From: Adiantum capillus-veneris
Taxonomy: Eukaryota > Streptophyta > Polypodiopsida > Polypodiales > Pteridaceae
Direction of reading: 5' to 3'
Assembly: GCA_014529385.2 (NCBI GenBank)
Contig: CM043946.1
Span: forward strand, 16,823,077-16,883,076
Length of the DNA stretch: 60,000 bases
In this document: one piece after another, positions 44,980 through 56,060 of the stretch
Layout of the letters: each line of letters begins with the position of its first letter
Numbering within the stretch: position 1 is the stretch's first letter
Made by a program: the position numbers and the translations under genes
The notes under the pieces: generated by a model
What the model was told of the DNA's origin: nothing
Database searches by the model: none
What the model saw: the letters and a program-made list of their open reading frames with translations, nothing else

Positions 44980-45331
44980 GGTAAATGCTGCACCTGATGT
45001 GAAAACTGTCCGAAAATAGGAGAAACGGAACGGGAACAACACGTGCTATATATCACAAACCCTAGAAGACTGTAAGGCACCTGTTATGCAAAAAACGGCA
45101 CTGAGAGAAATTCCACACAAAATGACGAAATAGCCTGTGCAGTACTTACTACCTGTAGTGGAAACGGAGGCCGAAATGAGCCCAAATCAAAATTCTGAGC
45201 AGACCAAACTCTACGAGTTTCCCCAAAGTATTTTTCGACCTGCGGACGCTAACCAAAACTCACTGAAATTGGAGAAAGTGAGCAGGTGTGTGCTGAAGCA
45301 GCTGGCGACTCATCCTGGGAGGACGTCACCT
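44980..45331 (-). other. E6 leader
   Basis: About 350 bp of non-coding leader between gag start and primer site. Confidence 0.7.
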
Positions 45332-45343
45332 GCTCTGATACCA
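45332..45343 (-). other. E6 primer-binding site, initiator tRNA-Met
   Basis: TGGTATCAGAGC on the minus strand, two nt inside the LTR end at 45346. Confidence 0.93.
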
Positions 45344-45345
45344 AT

Positions 45346-45572
45346 TGTTGGAATTAGGGTTGCAGAGAAACACACACAGCTTGGAGAAGGCGAAGGAAGC
45401 TCAAGGTACACAATAGAGAGTGTTTTACTTAATGTGCAATGGAAAGATAGATAGCCCTAGAGTGATGGGCGTATATACAATGCACAGGGGGAAAAACCTC
45501 CTAAAGAGGGAAAAAATGCCCCAGCGGTCCTAGTGTGTTCACACACATCACTACCACATGTATATGGTAACA
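45346..45572 (-). repeat. E6 5' LTR, 227 bp
   Basis: Minus-strand start TGTTACCATATACATG at 45572. A TATA-like TGTATATAC lies about 95 nt inside (near 45472-45480). Partner of the LTR at 40416. Confidence 0.93.
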
Positions 45573-45577
45573 AATAG
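45573..45577. repeat. Target-site duplication AATAG (right) of E6
   Basis: Second AATAG; E5 RT text resumes after it. Confidence 0.92.
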
Positions 45578-45875
45578 TAACAATGTCTGATTGATGTACA
45601 TCCCAACCAAAATGAGCTACCAATGCACATAGAAAATGCACAGTTTTCATATGACAAGTGGGAGAAAAAGTCTCTTCATAATCTATGACTTTTTGTTGTG
45701 CATAACCCATTGCAAAAAGTTGAGCCTTATAGAGATCAATCTCACCATCTGGCTTGCGTTTCAACTTGTAAACCCACTTTGTACCAATGTCCTTTTTTCC
45801 AGGAGCTAAATCACTTAAAGGCCATGTGTCATTTTCTATAAGTGCATCATATTCTGATTGCATGGCAGCCATCCA
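45578..45875 (-). pseudogene. E5 RT N-terminal part
   Basis: Reads MWMAAMQSEYDALIENDTW, then KWVYKLKRKPDGEIDLYKA and DYEETFSPTCHMKTV, the standard start of copia RT. It is continuous with 40410 once E6 is removed. It is cut at 45875, where LTR sequence of E7 begins. Confidence 0.88.
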
Positions 45876-46302
45876 CATTCCCTGCTAGCTCTCTCCACCT
45901 TCGAAGGTGTTTGAGGTCTTGGGACTGAGGCTTGGGATAGTTAAAGCTTTCTTCAAGTTTATGTTATGTTTGTGGTGCATGAAGCCTTCCATCTTCATGG
46001 CATCACCTAGGTCACAAGGAACACAAAGACTGTATTGTAACAAGTCTCTCTTTATGGGAGAAATCATAATACAAATGCCTATTGGAGGGGGGACCGGCTC
46101 CACATAAATCCGGTCCTCAATTGTTGTCATGTTCTCTAAACTCTCTCTCTTGCAAAAGTATTGTCTATGCCAAGTTAACTAATTGCTATGATTATGTTGC
46201 TATCTTCAATTATGTCTACCCGCTATGCTCACAAAATCATTTCTTGAAAGTACTCTCATTAAATTCCGTTATTCTCAAATTGAATAGGAAAATTCCATTA
46301 CA
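45876..46302 (+). repeat. E7 5' LTR, 3' portion only
   Basis: Aligns without gaps to 53058-53483. About 1.2 kb of the LTR start is missing; instead the copia E5 RT abuts directly. It ends ATTCCATTACA before the primer site. Confidence 0.92.
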
Positions 46303-46303
46303 T

Positions 46304-46315
46304 TGGTATCAGAGC
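46304..46315 (+). other. E7 primer-binding site, initiator tRNA-Met
   Basis: TGGTATCAGAGC one nt after the LTR end. Confidence 0.93.
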
Positions 46316-46717
46316 ATTTGGTTTCTCTTTTCTTGCTTAAGAAGAGAGGTCCTTAAGTAGCCTATAAATGGTTGATGTTGTTAATTATAATAGAGTAAGT
46401 GGAACTGGGATCTAATACCGGTTTTGTTAAGCCCACTATGTGGGGGATGGTGCACACCTCGGGAGCTTTGGACTTAATAATGGAGTCTTTTTAGACTTGC
46501 CTACGGCTTTACCATTATTGAGCCATAAGAAGTCCGAAAGGAGCTAACCCTTGGCAACTCTGCTATGTTAGACCTACTCCTCTATTCTCTATAATTAACC
46601 ACTTTGAGCCGTGGGTGTAGATACTTAAGAGCCGATTTTCAAAGGCTAAGAGGAGTGGCAACTAAGGTTTTGAATTGCCAAAGCATACACTAAGTACATA
46701 CATAAAATTTTGTTATC
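46316..46717 (+). other. E7 leader
   Basis: About 400 bp between primer site and gag start; no frame of note. Confidence 0.75.
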
Positions 46718-47734
46718 ATGGCTGACAATAATCAAGAGAGTAGAATGAACATTGATAGCTTTGATTTTGCACATGAAGGTGCTAATGACGATGCTCCCAT
46801 GTTTGTGAATTATCTTGTGACTAGGTTGCAACAAGCTATGGGCAACCCTACCTTGCAAGCCGAAGTTACTCAACAACTTCGTGCTTATGGAATTTCCCTT
46901 CCTCTCCAAGAGGAGAGAGAGCTTAGGAGGCCTCTTGAAGAGACCCCCAAAAGAAGACTCTCTCCCATTCGAGAGGAGGAATCCAAAGAGAAAGAAAGCA
47001 ATGAAAGTCTAAGTTCTTCTGAAGATGTGGCTCCACGAAGAAGGCGGTCTAGACGATCGCCTACTCCTCCCAAGAGGAAAAGAGCAACCCATAGTCCTTC
47101 TCCTCATCACTCTCAAAGGCAAGAGAGGAAACAAAGGAAGAAAAGGGCTAGGAAGAGGTCACCCTCTTCTCCTTCTTCTTCACCTTCCTTCTCTTCCGAT
47201 GAAAGTTATGGCTATTCTCCTAGAGAATACAAGAGGGGAGGGCATCGCAAATCATTTCCTGCATGGCGAAGGTCACAAAAGCTAAAGAAGTTCAAGGAGG
47301 GAGGAAAGAGTATCTCTTTTCTCACCTACGATGGCACCTTTGGTGCTACTGACAAAGTGTTGGCCTTCATCCAGCAATTTGATGCGGCCTTTGGGGACGA
47401 GGGCTTCACAGAATCCTCCAAGCTACGCCATGTAGCTATGCACTTCCAAAAATCAGCTCGTCAATGGTGGGCTAGCCTTCGTGGCAATGGAGAAGCCCCA
47501 AAGACATGGAAAACTCTATGAGTTTCCATCATGAAGCAATTTCTTCCAAGCGATACTAAAGATAAAGTTCTTACCGAATGGCGCGGCTTGAAGCTCCTCT
47601 CTCATGAGTCTATCAACAAGTATGTAGATAAGTTTTGGGATTTACATCTGAAAGCTACTGTCTTTCAAAAGATAGACTTTGCCGAGCAAAGACAACAATT
47701 CTGTGCGGGATTACCTGAAGAGATGGCCGAATAG
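46718..47734 (+). pseudogene. E7 gag, capsid part
   Basis: Starts at 46718 (MADNNQESRMNIDSFDF). After about 60 residues comes a Ser/Arg/Pro-rich basic stretch (residues 85-170, with RRRRSRRSPTPPKRKR), then the Gag core FLTYDGTFGATDKVLAF and ARQWWASLRG. TGA at 47519-47521 probably replaces an Arg CGA; the frame goes on as MKQFLP...WRGLKLLSHESINKYVDKFW to a TAG at 47732-47734 that probably replaces Trp. Frame is otherwise continuous with the protease. The SR-like N-terminal domain is uncommon for plant Gag and might serve RNA binding or nuclear localisation (inference). Confidence 0.92.
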
Positions 47735-49256
47735 ATCAACTCTCAACGGCCCGGTACTATTACCGAAGTAATCCACCACACCATGGTTGCTTCATGCATC
47801 AATTTCCATCAAGGGGCTAAACGTAATGTCAAGCCCATGGAAAACAAAGATAAAAATGATGCAAAGGGGAAATCCAATGCTCAAAATAATTCCCAAGGCA
47901 CTTCCAACAACAACAACAACAATCGGTCCAAGGAGAAGGGAGTTTACAAAGGTAAAAACAAACTCTCTCTTGAAGAGCTTGAAGCTTTTTGCAAGGACCA
48001 TAAGTGTTTCAAGTGTGGGGAGCAAGGACATGGCTATCGTTCTTGCCCCAAGAAGAATACTCGCAATGAGACTCCTAGGGCTTCCACCATCGAAGCTCCA
48101 AAAGAGGATGCTCATTGCAAAGGATCATCACTCTCCTATGCTTGGGGAAAGGTAAGAGAGCATGATGCCTTCATCTTGTTTGATCCTGGCTCTACTCTCA
48201 ACTTCATATCAATAGAGTTGGCCACCAAGTTGGGCATTCAAGCTTTTGAGATGGGAGATATAGTAACAGCTGATGCAGCTTTCAAGGGACAACAAGCCTC
48301 CGTTACTCCCTTGATTGGGAAGTTGAGGCTTCATGTCCAAAGCTATGTCGACAAAGAAGACTTCTTCATCTCTCCCCTCCAACATCAGGATGTTATCCTA
48401 GGGGCACCATGGTTTGATCGCATGGCTGCCAACATGAAGTTCCCTGAAAGGAGAATTTACTTCACCTACAGGGGAAAGAACATGTATATAGATGCTAGTG
48501 AGCGTGGTCGCACTATTCCACTTGTAAATCCTCTTTCTTTTGATAAATCAATGAAGAGCTCAGTTTCTGCGTACATGATTTATGTCAAAGAGTCTCTAAA
48601 AGCTAATAATATTTCATCAAATGAAAATGATAGGAATCAAGAAGAGTTAGACTTGTCTACTTTTCTAAAAGGATTCCAAGATGTGTTCATCGATGATATC
48701 CCTATGGACCTACCTCCAAAACGAGGGGATGATGACCATCGTATTGAGCTCCTTCCAGGAAGCTCACCGCCTAACAAACCTCCTTATCGAGTCTCACAAG
48801 CTCAACAAGAGGAGATCATGAGGCAAGTACAAGAGCTGGTAGACAAAGGGATGGTGAGGCCTAGTTCCTCTCCCTTTTGTTCTCCAGTCCTTTTAGTGCA
48901 AAAGAAAGATGGTACGTACCGTATGTGTGTGAACTATCGAGCACTAAACCATATCACTATCAAAAACAGATTTCCCGTACCTTGGGTAGAAGATCTGTTT
49001 GATAAGCTACAAGGCTCTACCTACTTCAGTAGGATTGACCTTAAGAGTGGCTATCATCAAATAAGGATAGTGGATGAGGATATCTTAAAGACCGCGTTTT
49101 GCACAACATTTGGTCTTTATGAATATCTAGTCATGCCTTTTGGCTTGACTAATGCACCAGCTACGTTCAATCGTTTGATGGAGAAAATTTTTAGACCATA
49201 TCGAAAATTCACTGGAGTGTTCTTCGATGATATCATCATCTACTCCAAGTCTTTTG
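47735..49256 (+). pseudogene. E7 zinc knuckle, protease and RT (first frame)
   Basis: Same frame as gag. Zinc knuckle [14 protein letters not shown] at 48005-48046; protease with [11 protein letters not shown] near 48179 (DPGS for the usual D-S/T-G); then a linker and [75 protein letters not shown] and the catalytic FFDD at 49220-49231. The frame is lost at a TTTT run (49252-49255) by one extra base; RT continues in the next frame. Confidence 0.95.
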
Positions 49257-51500
49257 GAGGAACATAAGCAACATCTCCAAGTGATTTTTCAAGCCTTGAG
49301 GGAGAACAAACTTTTTCTCAACCAAAAGAAAAGTGAATTCTTCCTTCAAGAGATTCAATATCTAGGCCATATTATCTCTCACGATGGTATTCGTATGGAT
49401 CCATCAAAGTTAGAGGTAATAAAATCATGGCCTAACCCAAGGAATCTACATGAGCTAAGAAGCTTTATTGGTATGTGTGCATACTATAGACGCTTCATAG
49501 CAAAATTCTCTCAAGTAGCAGGACCACTACACGACTTAACCAAGAAGAACGTTAAGTTTGTATGGACTGCTAAGGAGCAAAATGCTTTTGAAAAACTCAA
49601 AGAGAAGCTTACTTCCCAACCAGTCCTCGTGCTTCCGGATCTCTCAAAGCCATTTGAGGTCCAATGTGATGCTTGTGGTGATTGCCTTGGAGCAGTTTTG
49701 CTTCAAGAAGGGCATGCCATAGCATATGAGAGCCGAAGGCTCAATGGTGATGAACGAGTCTTGGGCATTTATGAGAAAGAGCTTTTAGCTGTTCTACATG
49801 CCCTAGACACATGGAAGCACTACCTATTGGGGACTCCATTTATCCTACGAACCGACCACCAAAGTCTCAAGTATTTCATGACGCAAACCAAGCTTTCCGA
49901 CAAACAAATGAGGTGGGCAAATTTTCTTTCGCAATTTAATTTCCATATTGCTCACATAGCTGGTAAGCACAATCAAGTTGCCGATGCACTTTCACGACGA
50001 CCAAAAGTTAATGCGGTGTCTATAGCTACTCACAATGATCTATCCTCTATGATAGATGAGTATGCTACTGACCCCGAATTTAGAGACATAATGTCAGCCC
50101 TTGCTTTGGGGAAGAAAGAGGAACCATTCACCTTGCAGGATGGTTATCTTCTCCACGGCAATAGGCTATGTGTTACCCATTCCCTTCGTGAGAAGGTTAT
50201 GTATGAATCCCATGCTCCTCCATATGCAGGGCATAGAGGTATTCAACCTACTCTCCGAGGAGTAGAGACGTATTTCTATTGGCCTACCATGAAAGTGGAC
50301 ATACAAGAGTATGTTTCAAAATGTGTAGTATGCCAAAAGACCAAGTATGATAGAGGGAAGCAACCTGGATTACTCCAGCCATTGCCTATTCCAAATTCAC
50401 CATGGGAGAGTATATCCATGGATTTCATCTTTGGATTACCCAAGTCTATCCATGGGAATACAGGAATATGGACAATAGTCGACAGGTTTAGCAAGCAAGC
50501 ACATTTTATTCCTGTCAAAAAGACTATTAAGGCACATCAAATGGCAACTCTCTTCATATCTCAGATTTTCAAACACCATGGATTACCCACATCCATCGTG
50601 TCAGATAGAGATCCTAGAATGACCAGTAATTTCTGGAAAGGTCTCTTTGAAAATCTAGGAACAAGATTGAATTTCTCTTCGGCCTATCACCCACAAACGG
50701 ATGGCCAAAGTGAGATAGCCAATCTTACGATACTCGATCTACTCAAGACTTATGTTACCGAAGTAGATCAACGCTCACAATGGAAAAAGTATTTACCGCT
50801 AGTAGAGTATGCCTACAATAATACTGTACATACTTCTACGGGCAAAGCACCTTTCGAGATCATAGAAGGAAGACCTAAAAGTCCCTTGCTACTGAAAGTA
50901 CATGGGAAGATCTTCGCCGCCGATGAGTATAGCCGTGACCTACAAGAATCTTTTCAAAAGATTAGGGAGGCTATAGCCATCTCTCAACAAAGGCAAAAAG
51001 CTGCTGCTGATAAGCACAGAAGAGCCTTAATGTTCAAAGAAAATGATTGGGTCTTACTCAAGTTTCCTAAGGCTCGATTAAGGCAAACGACAGGCAAAAA
51101 TCCTACGGGCCATCAAAAGTATTATGCTAAACTAGCAAAAAGATACTATGGTCCTTTCCAAATCTTGAAGCCTATCAATGAGACGGCTTATCAACTCAAG
51201 TTGCCCAACCATTGGCTTATACACAATGCCTTTCATGTAAGCTTACTTAAGCCCTACAAAGGAGAGCCACCAATTGAACCAATTATTGAAGACCCTCCCA
51301 AAGTTGAAGACCAAGAAGAGGTGCTACAACCCGAAGCTATCCTTCGGCATGAAGACAAGGTACTACGACATGGTAAGATTATCCGACGGTATCTTATTAA
51401 GTTCAAAAATTATCCTTTTGAAGATGCTAAATGGATGCAAGGAGTACAACTTAAGGATAGTATGAACCTTGTCAATGCTTACAATGCTACATTAGAGTAA
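49257..51500 (+). pseudogene. E7 RT end, RNase H, integrase and chromodomain
   Basis: About 748 codons open after the frameshift. RT thumb (YLGHIISHDGIRMDPSK, IGMCAYYRRFIAKFSQ), RNase H (FEVQCDACGDCLGAVLLQ, IYEKELLAVLHAL, LRTDHQSLKYF), integrase zinc domain (HRGIQPTLRG, CVVCQKTK) and core with D, D, E (SMDFIFGLPKS, SDRDPRMTSNFW, TDGQSEIAN). The end has LLKPYKGEPP and a chromodomain-like IIRRYLIKFKNYPFEDAKW near 51375-51430, which in chromoviruses steers integration to heterochromatin. Apart from the upstream frameshift this part is intact. Confidence 0.95.
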
Positions 51501-51846
51501 GCAAATGTACAAATTTCTTTTAAATAACTCATGTTTTTGTCTTATATGACTAGTCCTCTTTTTAATTGTGCACAAATTTAACTAGTATGCATGCTTAGAA
51601 TCATGTTTGTGATGACGACGTCTCTCAAACACCAAGTAGAATTTGTCACTCTACTTTGGGAGAATGAAATGGACTAAAGAGCAGACATGCTTGCGGCAGC
51701 TATGTCTCCCAAGCACCAAATGGATTAGTCATCCATCTTAGAAAGATGTCGTAGGGTAAAAAGGGATCCTTTACCCGCTAAGTACGATTGACTAATGACT
51801 AAGACTTTATCTCTTCTACCTCATAGTCGAGGACGACTATGATTTC
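51501..51846 (+). other. E7 3' non-coding region
   Basis: About 350 bp between the end of pol and the polypurine tract. No gene. Confidence 0.75.
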
Positions 51847-51859
51847 AAGAGAGAGGTAA
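51847..51859 (+). other. E7 polypurine tract
   Basis: AAGAGAGAGGTAA directly before TGTCATAAAATC, the start of the 3' LTR. Confidence 0.75.
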
Positions 51860-53483
51860 TGTCATAAAATCTAATATCTAACTAACCCAAATGATTTTCT
51901 CATATTAAATTGATCACTTAATGTGGGAGAATAAACGGGAACAAGTGTTAAGATATAGGTATGTGCTTTTAGATCTATCTCAACACGGGGCCAATGTAAA
52001 GGGGCCCAAAAGGGAGATGGTCTATCAAAGAGCAAGGCTAACCAATGGAGCATAAGACCTTAGGGTTAGCTTCATTGAAGACCTCCAATAAATGTGTGTA
52101 AAAGTCCTTTTGACCTTAAGTAAGCTAGGGCTGAGCTTGAGGTGGGAACCCGGCCCAAGCTCAAGGTGCTTGTCCTGCTTGAGGTGCTTGTCATGCTTGA
52201 GGTGTTTTTCATGCTTGAGGTGCTTGATTAAGATGCTTGAGGTGCTTGACTGGCTCCATGCTTGAGGTGCTTGACTTGCTGCATGATTAAAGTACTTGAG
52301 GTGCCTTGAGAAGCTTGCCTGAGATGCTTGTGGGAACCCCCCCTAGTTCAAGTGCTTTGTCATGCTTGGTGAGTAAGGTGCTTGATCACCTAAAAGTCAA
52401 AAGCATTCCTACAAGAGGGGGGGCGAGCCCTTTTCCTAGGGCCTAGAGAGAGAACACCCACTCACACACACAAGGGAAGCCCATCTTGAAGAGGCAGCAA
52501 GGACACATGTCAGGCCCCTACCCATGTTATCTTCATGTGTTGCTTGAAGCCTATTGGCTAGGCTTCAAAGGGGTCCAATGATAAATTACATGAATTATCT
52601 AATTGTTTTAGCATTTATCAAGTCTTCTCTCTCAAAGGGGAAAGGGGGACACTTGTCCCAAGGCTACCCATGTTGCTTGTAATGGCTCCTGCTTGTGATT
52701 GGCTAGGCCTGGAGGGGTCCAATGAGCTTCAGGCATGAGCTACAAGGGGGGGTCGACCCAAGCAAGCTAGGGGGGTGCCTAGGGGGTATACTCACCCACA
52801 CAAACTCACAAGCACTCTCATTGTGTGATATGCAAAGTGCAAGAGCTCCCTCTCCAAGCAAGTAGAGGTTGAGAGCCTACACCAACACTCTTGGCTATGG
52901 AGTGCAAATCCAACCAAGAGCCATGCTTCAATGCTTAGGCTTGCCATCTCCTTCTTCTTCATTACTATGATATTATGTATGCTAGCAACAAGAGTATGAT
53001 AAGTGAGGAACTAATTCTTTCTCCTACGAAATGTTTCTTCTTCCTCTTCCCTACCCTCATTCCCTGCTAGCTCTCTCCACCTTCGAAGGTGTTTGAGGTC
53101 TTGGGACTGAGGCTTGGGATAGTTAAAGCTTTCTTCAAGTTTATGTTATGTTTGTGGTGCATGAAGCCTTCCATCTTCATGGCATCACCTAGGTCACAAG
53201 GAACACAAAGACTGTATTGTAACAAGTCTCTCTTTATGGGAGAAATCATAATACAAATGCCTATTGGAGGGGGGACCGGCTCCACATAAATCCGGTCCTC
53301 AATTGTTGTCATGTTCTCTAAACTCTCTCTCTTGCAAAAGTATTGTCTATGCCAAGTTAACTAATTGCTATGATTATGTTGCTATCTTCAATTATGTCTA
53401 CCCGCTATGCTCACAAAATCATTTCTTGAAAGTACTCTCATTAAATTCCGCTATTCTCAAATTGAATAGGCAAATTCCATTAC
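51860..53483 (+). repeat. E7 3' LTR, 1,624 bp
   Basis: Starts TGTCATAAAATC and ends ATTCCATTAC. The last 426 bp match the surviving part of the 5' LTR. It contains a minisatellite (52135-52332) and a diverged 75-bp duplication (CCCATGTT...GGGGTCCAATGA near 52520-52580 and 52665-52720). Short frames in it are not genes. Confidence 0.85.
52135..52332 (+). repeat. Minisatellite in the E7 LTR, GCTTGAGGTGCTTG units
   Basis: At least eight variants of GCTTGAGGTGCTTG with spacers of 3-15 bp. It sits in the LTR part upstream of the probable transcription start, so it may act on LTR promoter strength; this is inference. Confidence 0.85.
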
Positions 53484-53559
53484 TGGAAAGCATGGTGCTG
53501 ACCTGAAAATAGAAACTTTTAACCTCAAACTAAGGAAATCTACTACAAACTTAAGTTTA

Positions 53560-54090
53560 CAATATACTAGTAAAAAATACCGATCAAAATATAGATGGCC
53601 ATCAGTAGCAAGCAATATATGGAACCTTTAATGGCGTCCATCTATGAAGATCTTCACATGGAAGGTGCTATGGGAGGCTATTCCTACCGGGATTAAGGTA
53701 TTAGCTAAAGGGATAGACTTTGAGAGATGCGCGCTTAAGATGCAAAGCGGCTAGTGAGGATCCCCTTCAACTTATTCCAAATTGTTGAGTTTTGAGAGGC
53801 TTGACACGCAAAATATGTAGATGGATACCGAAGACTTGGAAAATCTTGTTCTTCAAAAACGACCTACTCTTGGGTCGTACGATTTGGAAGAATCGAGCCT
53901 TCTTGAGCCGCACCCAAATTGTACGCCTTCACCAAGACCCATCACATCTTTGAAAAAGTCCTCTCGATGGCTAGTTCACTTGTACAAGAAAATAGGGAAG
54001 TGATCATCTCCATTGAAAAACACAAGAGCTTTGAAGATTGGAATCAAGCTATCAAAGCCATCTCGGATCCGGTTTTCTCGAATCCACAAA
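53560..54090 (+). pseudogene. Non-LTR (LINE) RT C-terminal fragment
   Basis: Plus-strand traces of the RT zinc-binding domain found at the C-terminus of plant LINEs (Pfam zf-RVT): SNIWNL, a stop, WRPSMKIFTWKVLWEAIPTG, then KGIDFERC and, one frame over, LRCKAASEDPLQLIPNC. After this come RTIWKNRAFLS-like text (WR-IWKERN in intact LINEs) and a Lys/Ser-rich end near 54090. Frameshifts and stops show it is dead. The rest of the LINE is not in the window. Confidence 0.6.
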
Positions 54091-55030
54091 TGTAACTATT
54101 TTAGTAACTCCCCTGTTTTTGAATCCAATATCCCTATTTGAAAAGACATAAATTGCGCTTTGTCGTGAACATGGTTCTGTGTGCATGTGGACATGCTTTT
54201 TCAACTTCTAGAGCCCGTTTTTCCCTTCTTCCTACATAGGAGTGTCTAGAATCCTAGGAGGATTAGCACTGGCAATTTTGTGAGCCTATTCACAGGATTC
54301 GCATGTCCGGACAACTCCATTAGAGTAGGTTTTCTAGTTTTGGAGTCCTCTTGCATAAATGGTTGTAAATGCATTTTGACAAATGTTATTACACTATGGT
54401 GGGCATTTGGCATGACCTACATGTAGTTATAGGTTAAAGAAATCCAACGAGCCATTCCTCACATTGATCGAATTTTTGAGTGGACAGATGTGCGATAATT
54501 TTACCCAAACTGGTCCCCCTGACTCAACTTATTAATAACTCAATTTATTGATTTATTTGTTGGGTGTGGTCGACGGGTTGCCCTACCTAAGCCTTAACAA
54601 GTTTATAACATGCAAATATTACCTATAAAGGAGGCTAGGCAATCATCATTTTCCATTATTGTAAAAAGCATAAAAAAAGAGCAAAGCAGAGCTAGCATAA
54701 ACGTTTTGCTTAATTTTTAGCCATTGTTTTCATCAGCCTTGGTGTTTTTGCAGTTCCTCACTTGATCAGTCCTAGCATCATTAGTTGGCAGCAGATTAGG
54801 CATGCATTTTCAATTTTCAGCCCTTCGGTGCCGCGGTGGTGTGAGATCTGTTAATGCTAGCCTTTTTCAAATGGGGTACGATACTTTGGCTTCCCATTGA
54901 GCCCTTTTCCCTTGCCAGCATTGAGTGCTCCATTACTATCCATCATCGACTTTGTTGAGATCTTTGTTTTCAAACCTTCATTCCTCTCACATTGGGAGTG
55001 CAAATCAGCCCCTTGATGGCCATTCACAAG
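54091..55030. other. Non-coding stretch
   Basis: No gene, repeat or element end recognised. Confidence 0.55.
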
Positions 55031-55237
55031 CCCATATCAAGAAGGACCCAAATGAGATTCCTCATCTTGAGGAGTTACGAAGGTGATTGTCATCATTCGA
55101 GTCAATAGAGTCTGCAGTTGAGGTGTTGCATTGTGTGTACATTCCATTTACGCAATCTAAAGCAAATACCACATCGGCAAGGGTATGGAAAACCCTTGAG
55201 AGAAGAAGGCACTATGTTGAAGACACATTGCTTTGTC

Positions 55238-55302
<65 letters not shown>

Positions 55303-55670
55303 TTCTCCTGCCCAGCCCTTATTTTCTTTGACCCTGGAGCTATAGAGAACTTCATCCATCCAAAATTCTTGAAGCAGATGCACTTTGATTATTCAAAGAC
55401 TGGAGTAATTGAAGTTGAGCTAGCAAACACAATAAGAGGTACCGCTCATTGGTGCTCTTCCAGTGACCAAGATTTCATGGAAAAACTACCTTTCACATTA
55501 TGAAGTTAGGCAATTGCGACATTCTCTTGGGCATGCCCTAGCACGACAAGAATGATGCGACTCTTCACATCCGGAACCAAACCATTACCTTGATGCACAT
55601 GGACAAGCCAGTCGTCCTCAAAGTTTGGCTATCCGGACAAAAACTTGAATGAATTTCCAAGTTGTTTTGT
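55031..55670 (+). pseudogene. Ty3/gypsy protease fragment with a CT microsatellite
   Basis: After a CT run (55240-55299) the plus strand reads FFDPGAIENFIHPKFLKQM (retropepsin D-P-G-A) and later, in another frame, CDILLGMP, a stop at the usual Trp, HDKNDATLHIRN, the typical protease end. Upstream text from 55087 is open but without domain, and the CT run probably expanded within the coding frame. No other pol domain follows, so it is an isolated fragment. Confidence 0.6.
55240..55299. repeat. CT microsatellite
   Basis: About 60 bp of uninterrupted CT. Confidence 0.97.
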
Positions 55671-56060
55671 AGTTAGATAATTTTAAATACTATTTGAGAA
55701 AGTATTGTTTGAAATGGATGGTATTTGTTTTAAACTTGTCTTGGTGCCGATTTGAATTTTTTGACTCTAGTTTTAATACTGGTTTCATTTATTGGTGATT
55801 TACTCCCGGGTGTAGTAGTAAGAAATGTTGTTTTGGTATTGTCTGAACCTCGGAACGACGCAGGCGGGATGTCTAGGGAGTGTTTTGTTGTATGCTAGAA
55901 AACCTACGAACAACGGAGACGGGGATATCTCTGAAGCATTTGGTTGTATGCTTGAACCTCCAAGAGATGTAGGCTATTGTCTAGTCAAAGATCCTAGAGT
56001 TCTTGGCCTTCTTGGATTTCTTAAACTCACACTTCACTTATGCATTTGAGATATTCTAAA
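55671..56060. other. Non-coding stretch
   Basis: No gene recognised. Its end (56020-56060, AAACTCACACTTCACTTATG) resembles the interior of the following duplicated unit, suggesting a third, partial copy. Confidence 0.5.

Larger units (their letters stand above)
40416..45572 (-). mobile_element. E6: copia with internal inversion, inserted in E5 of the same family
   Basis: A 5,157-bp minus-strand copia: 3' LTR 40416-40643, RNase H, RT, end of integrase, an inverted protease-integrase block (42811-43985, readable on the plus strand), gag, initiator-Met primer site and 5' LTR 45346-45572. TSD AATAG. The LTRs differ at about 13 positions of 227, making it older than E3 and E7. Confidence 0.92.
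38979..45875 (-). mobile_element. E5: truncated copia (family of E6 and E8), interrupted by E6
   Basis: Minus-strand copia with a damaged 3' LTR (about 38982-39154), RNase H and RT (39220-40410), interrupted by E6 in the RT, and continuing to the N-terminal RT at 45578-45875. There it is cut by E7, so its integrase, protease, gag and 5' LTR are absent. Removing E6 and one AATAG restores the RT alignment to E6 and E8. Confidence 0.85.
45876..53483 (+). mobile_element. E7: Ty3/gypsy chromovirus with truncated 5' LTR
   Basis: Plus-strand element of 7,608 bp: the last 427 bp of the 5' LTR, initiator-Met primer site, gag-pol (46718-51500), polypurine tract and a 1,624-bp 3' LTR (51860-53483). The shared LTR part differs at 2 of 426 positions, so the insertion is very recent. 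Order protease-RT-RNase H-integrase and a C-terminal chromodomain place it among chromoviruses. It carries two stops and one frameshift. No TSD is testable because the left end is lost. Confidence 0.93.

Noticed and set aside
45885-46130. Identical 81-codon minus-strand frames here and at 53067-53312
   Set aside because: They are the two LTR copies of E7; identity comes from recent insertion, not from a gene.
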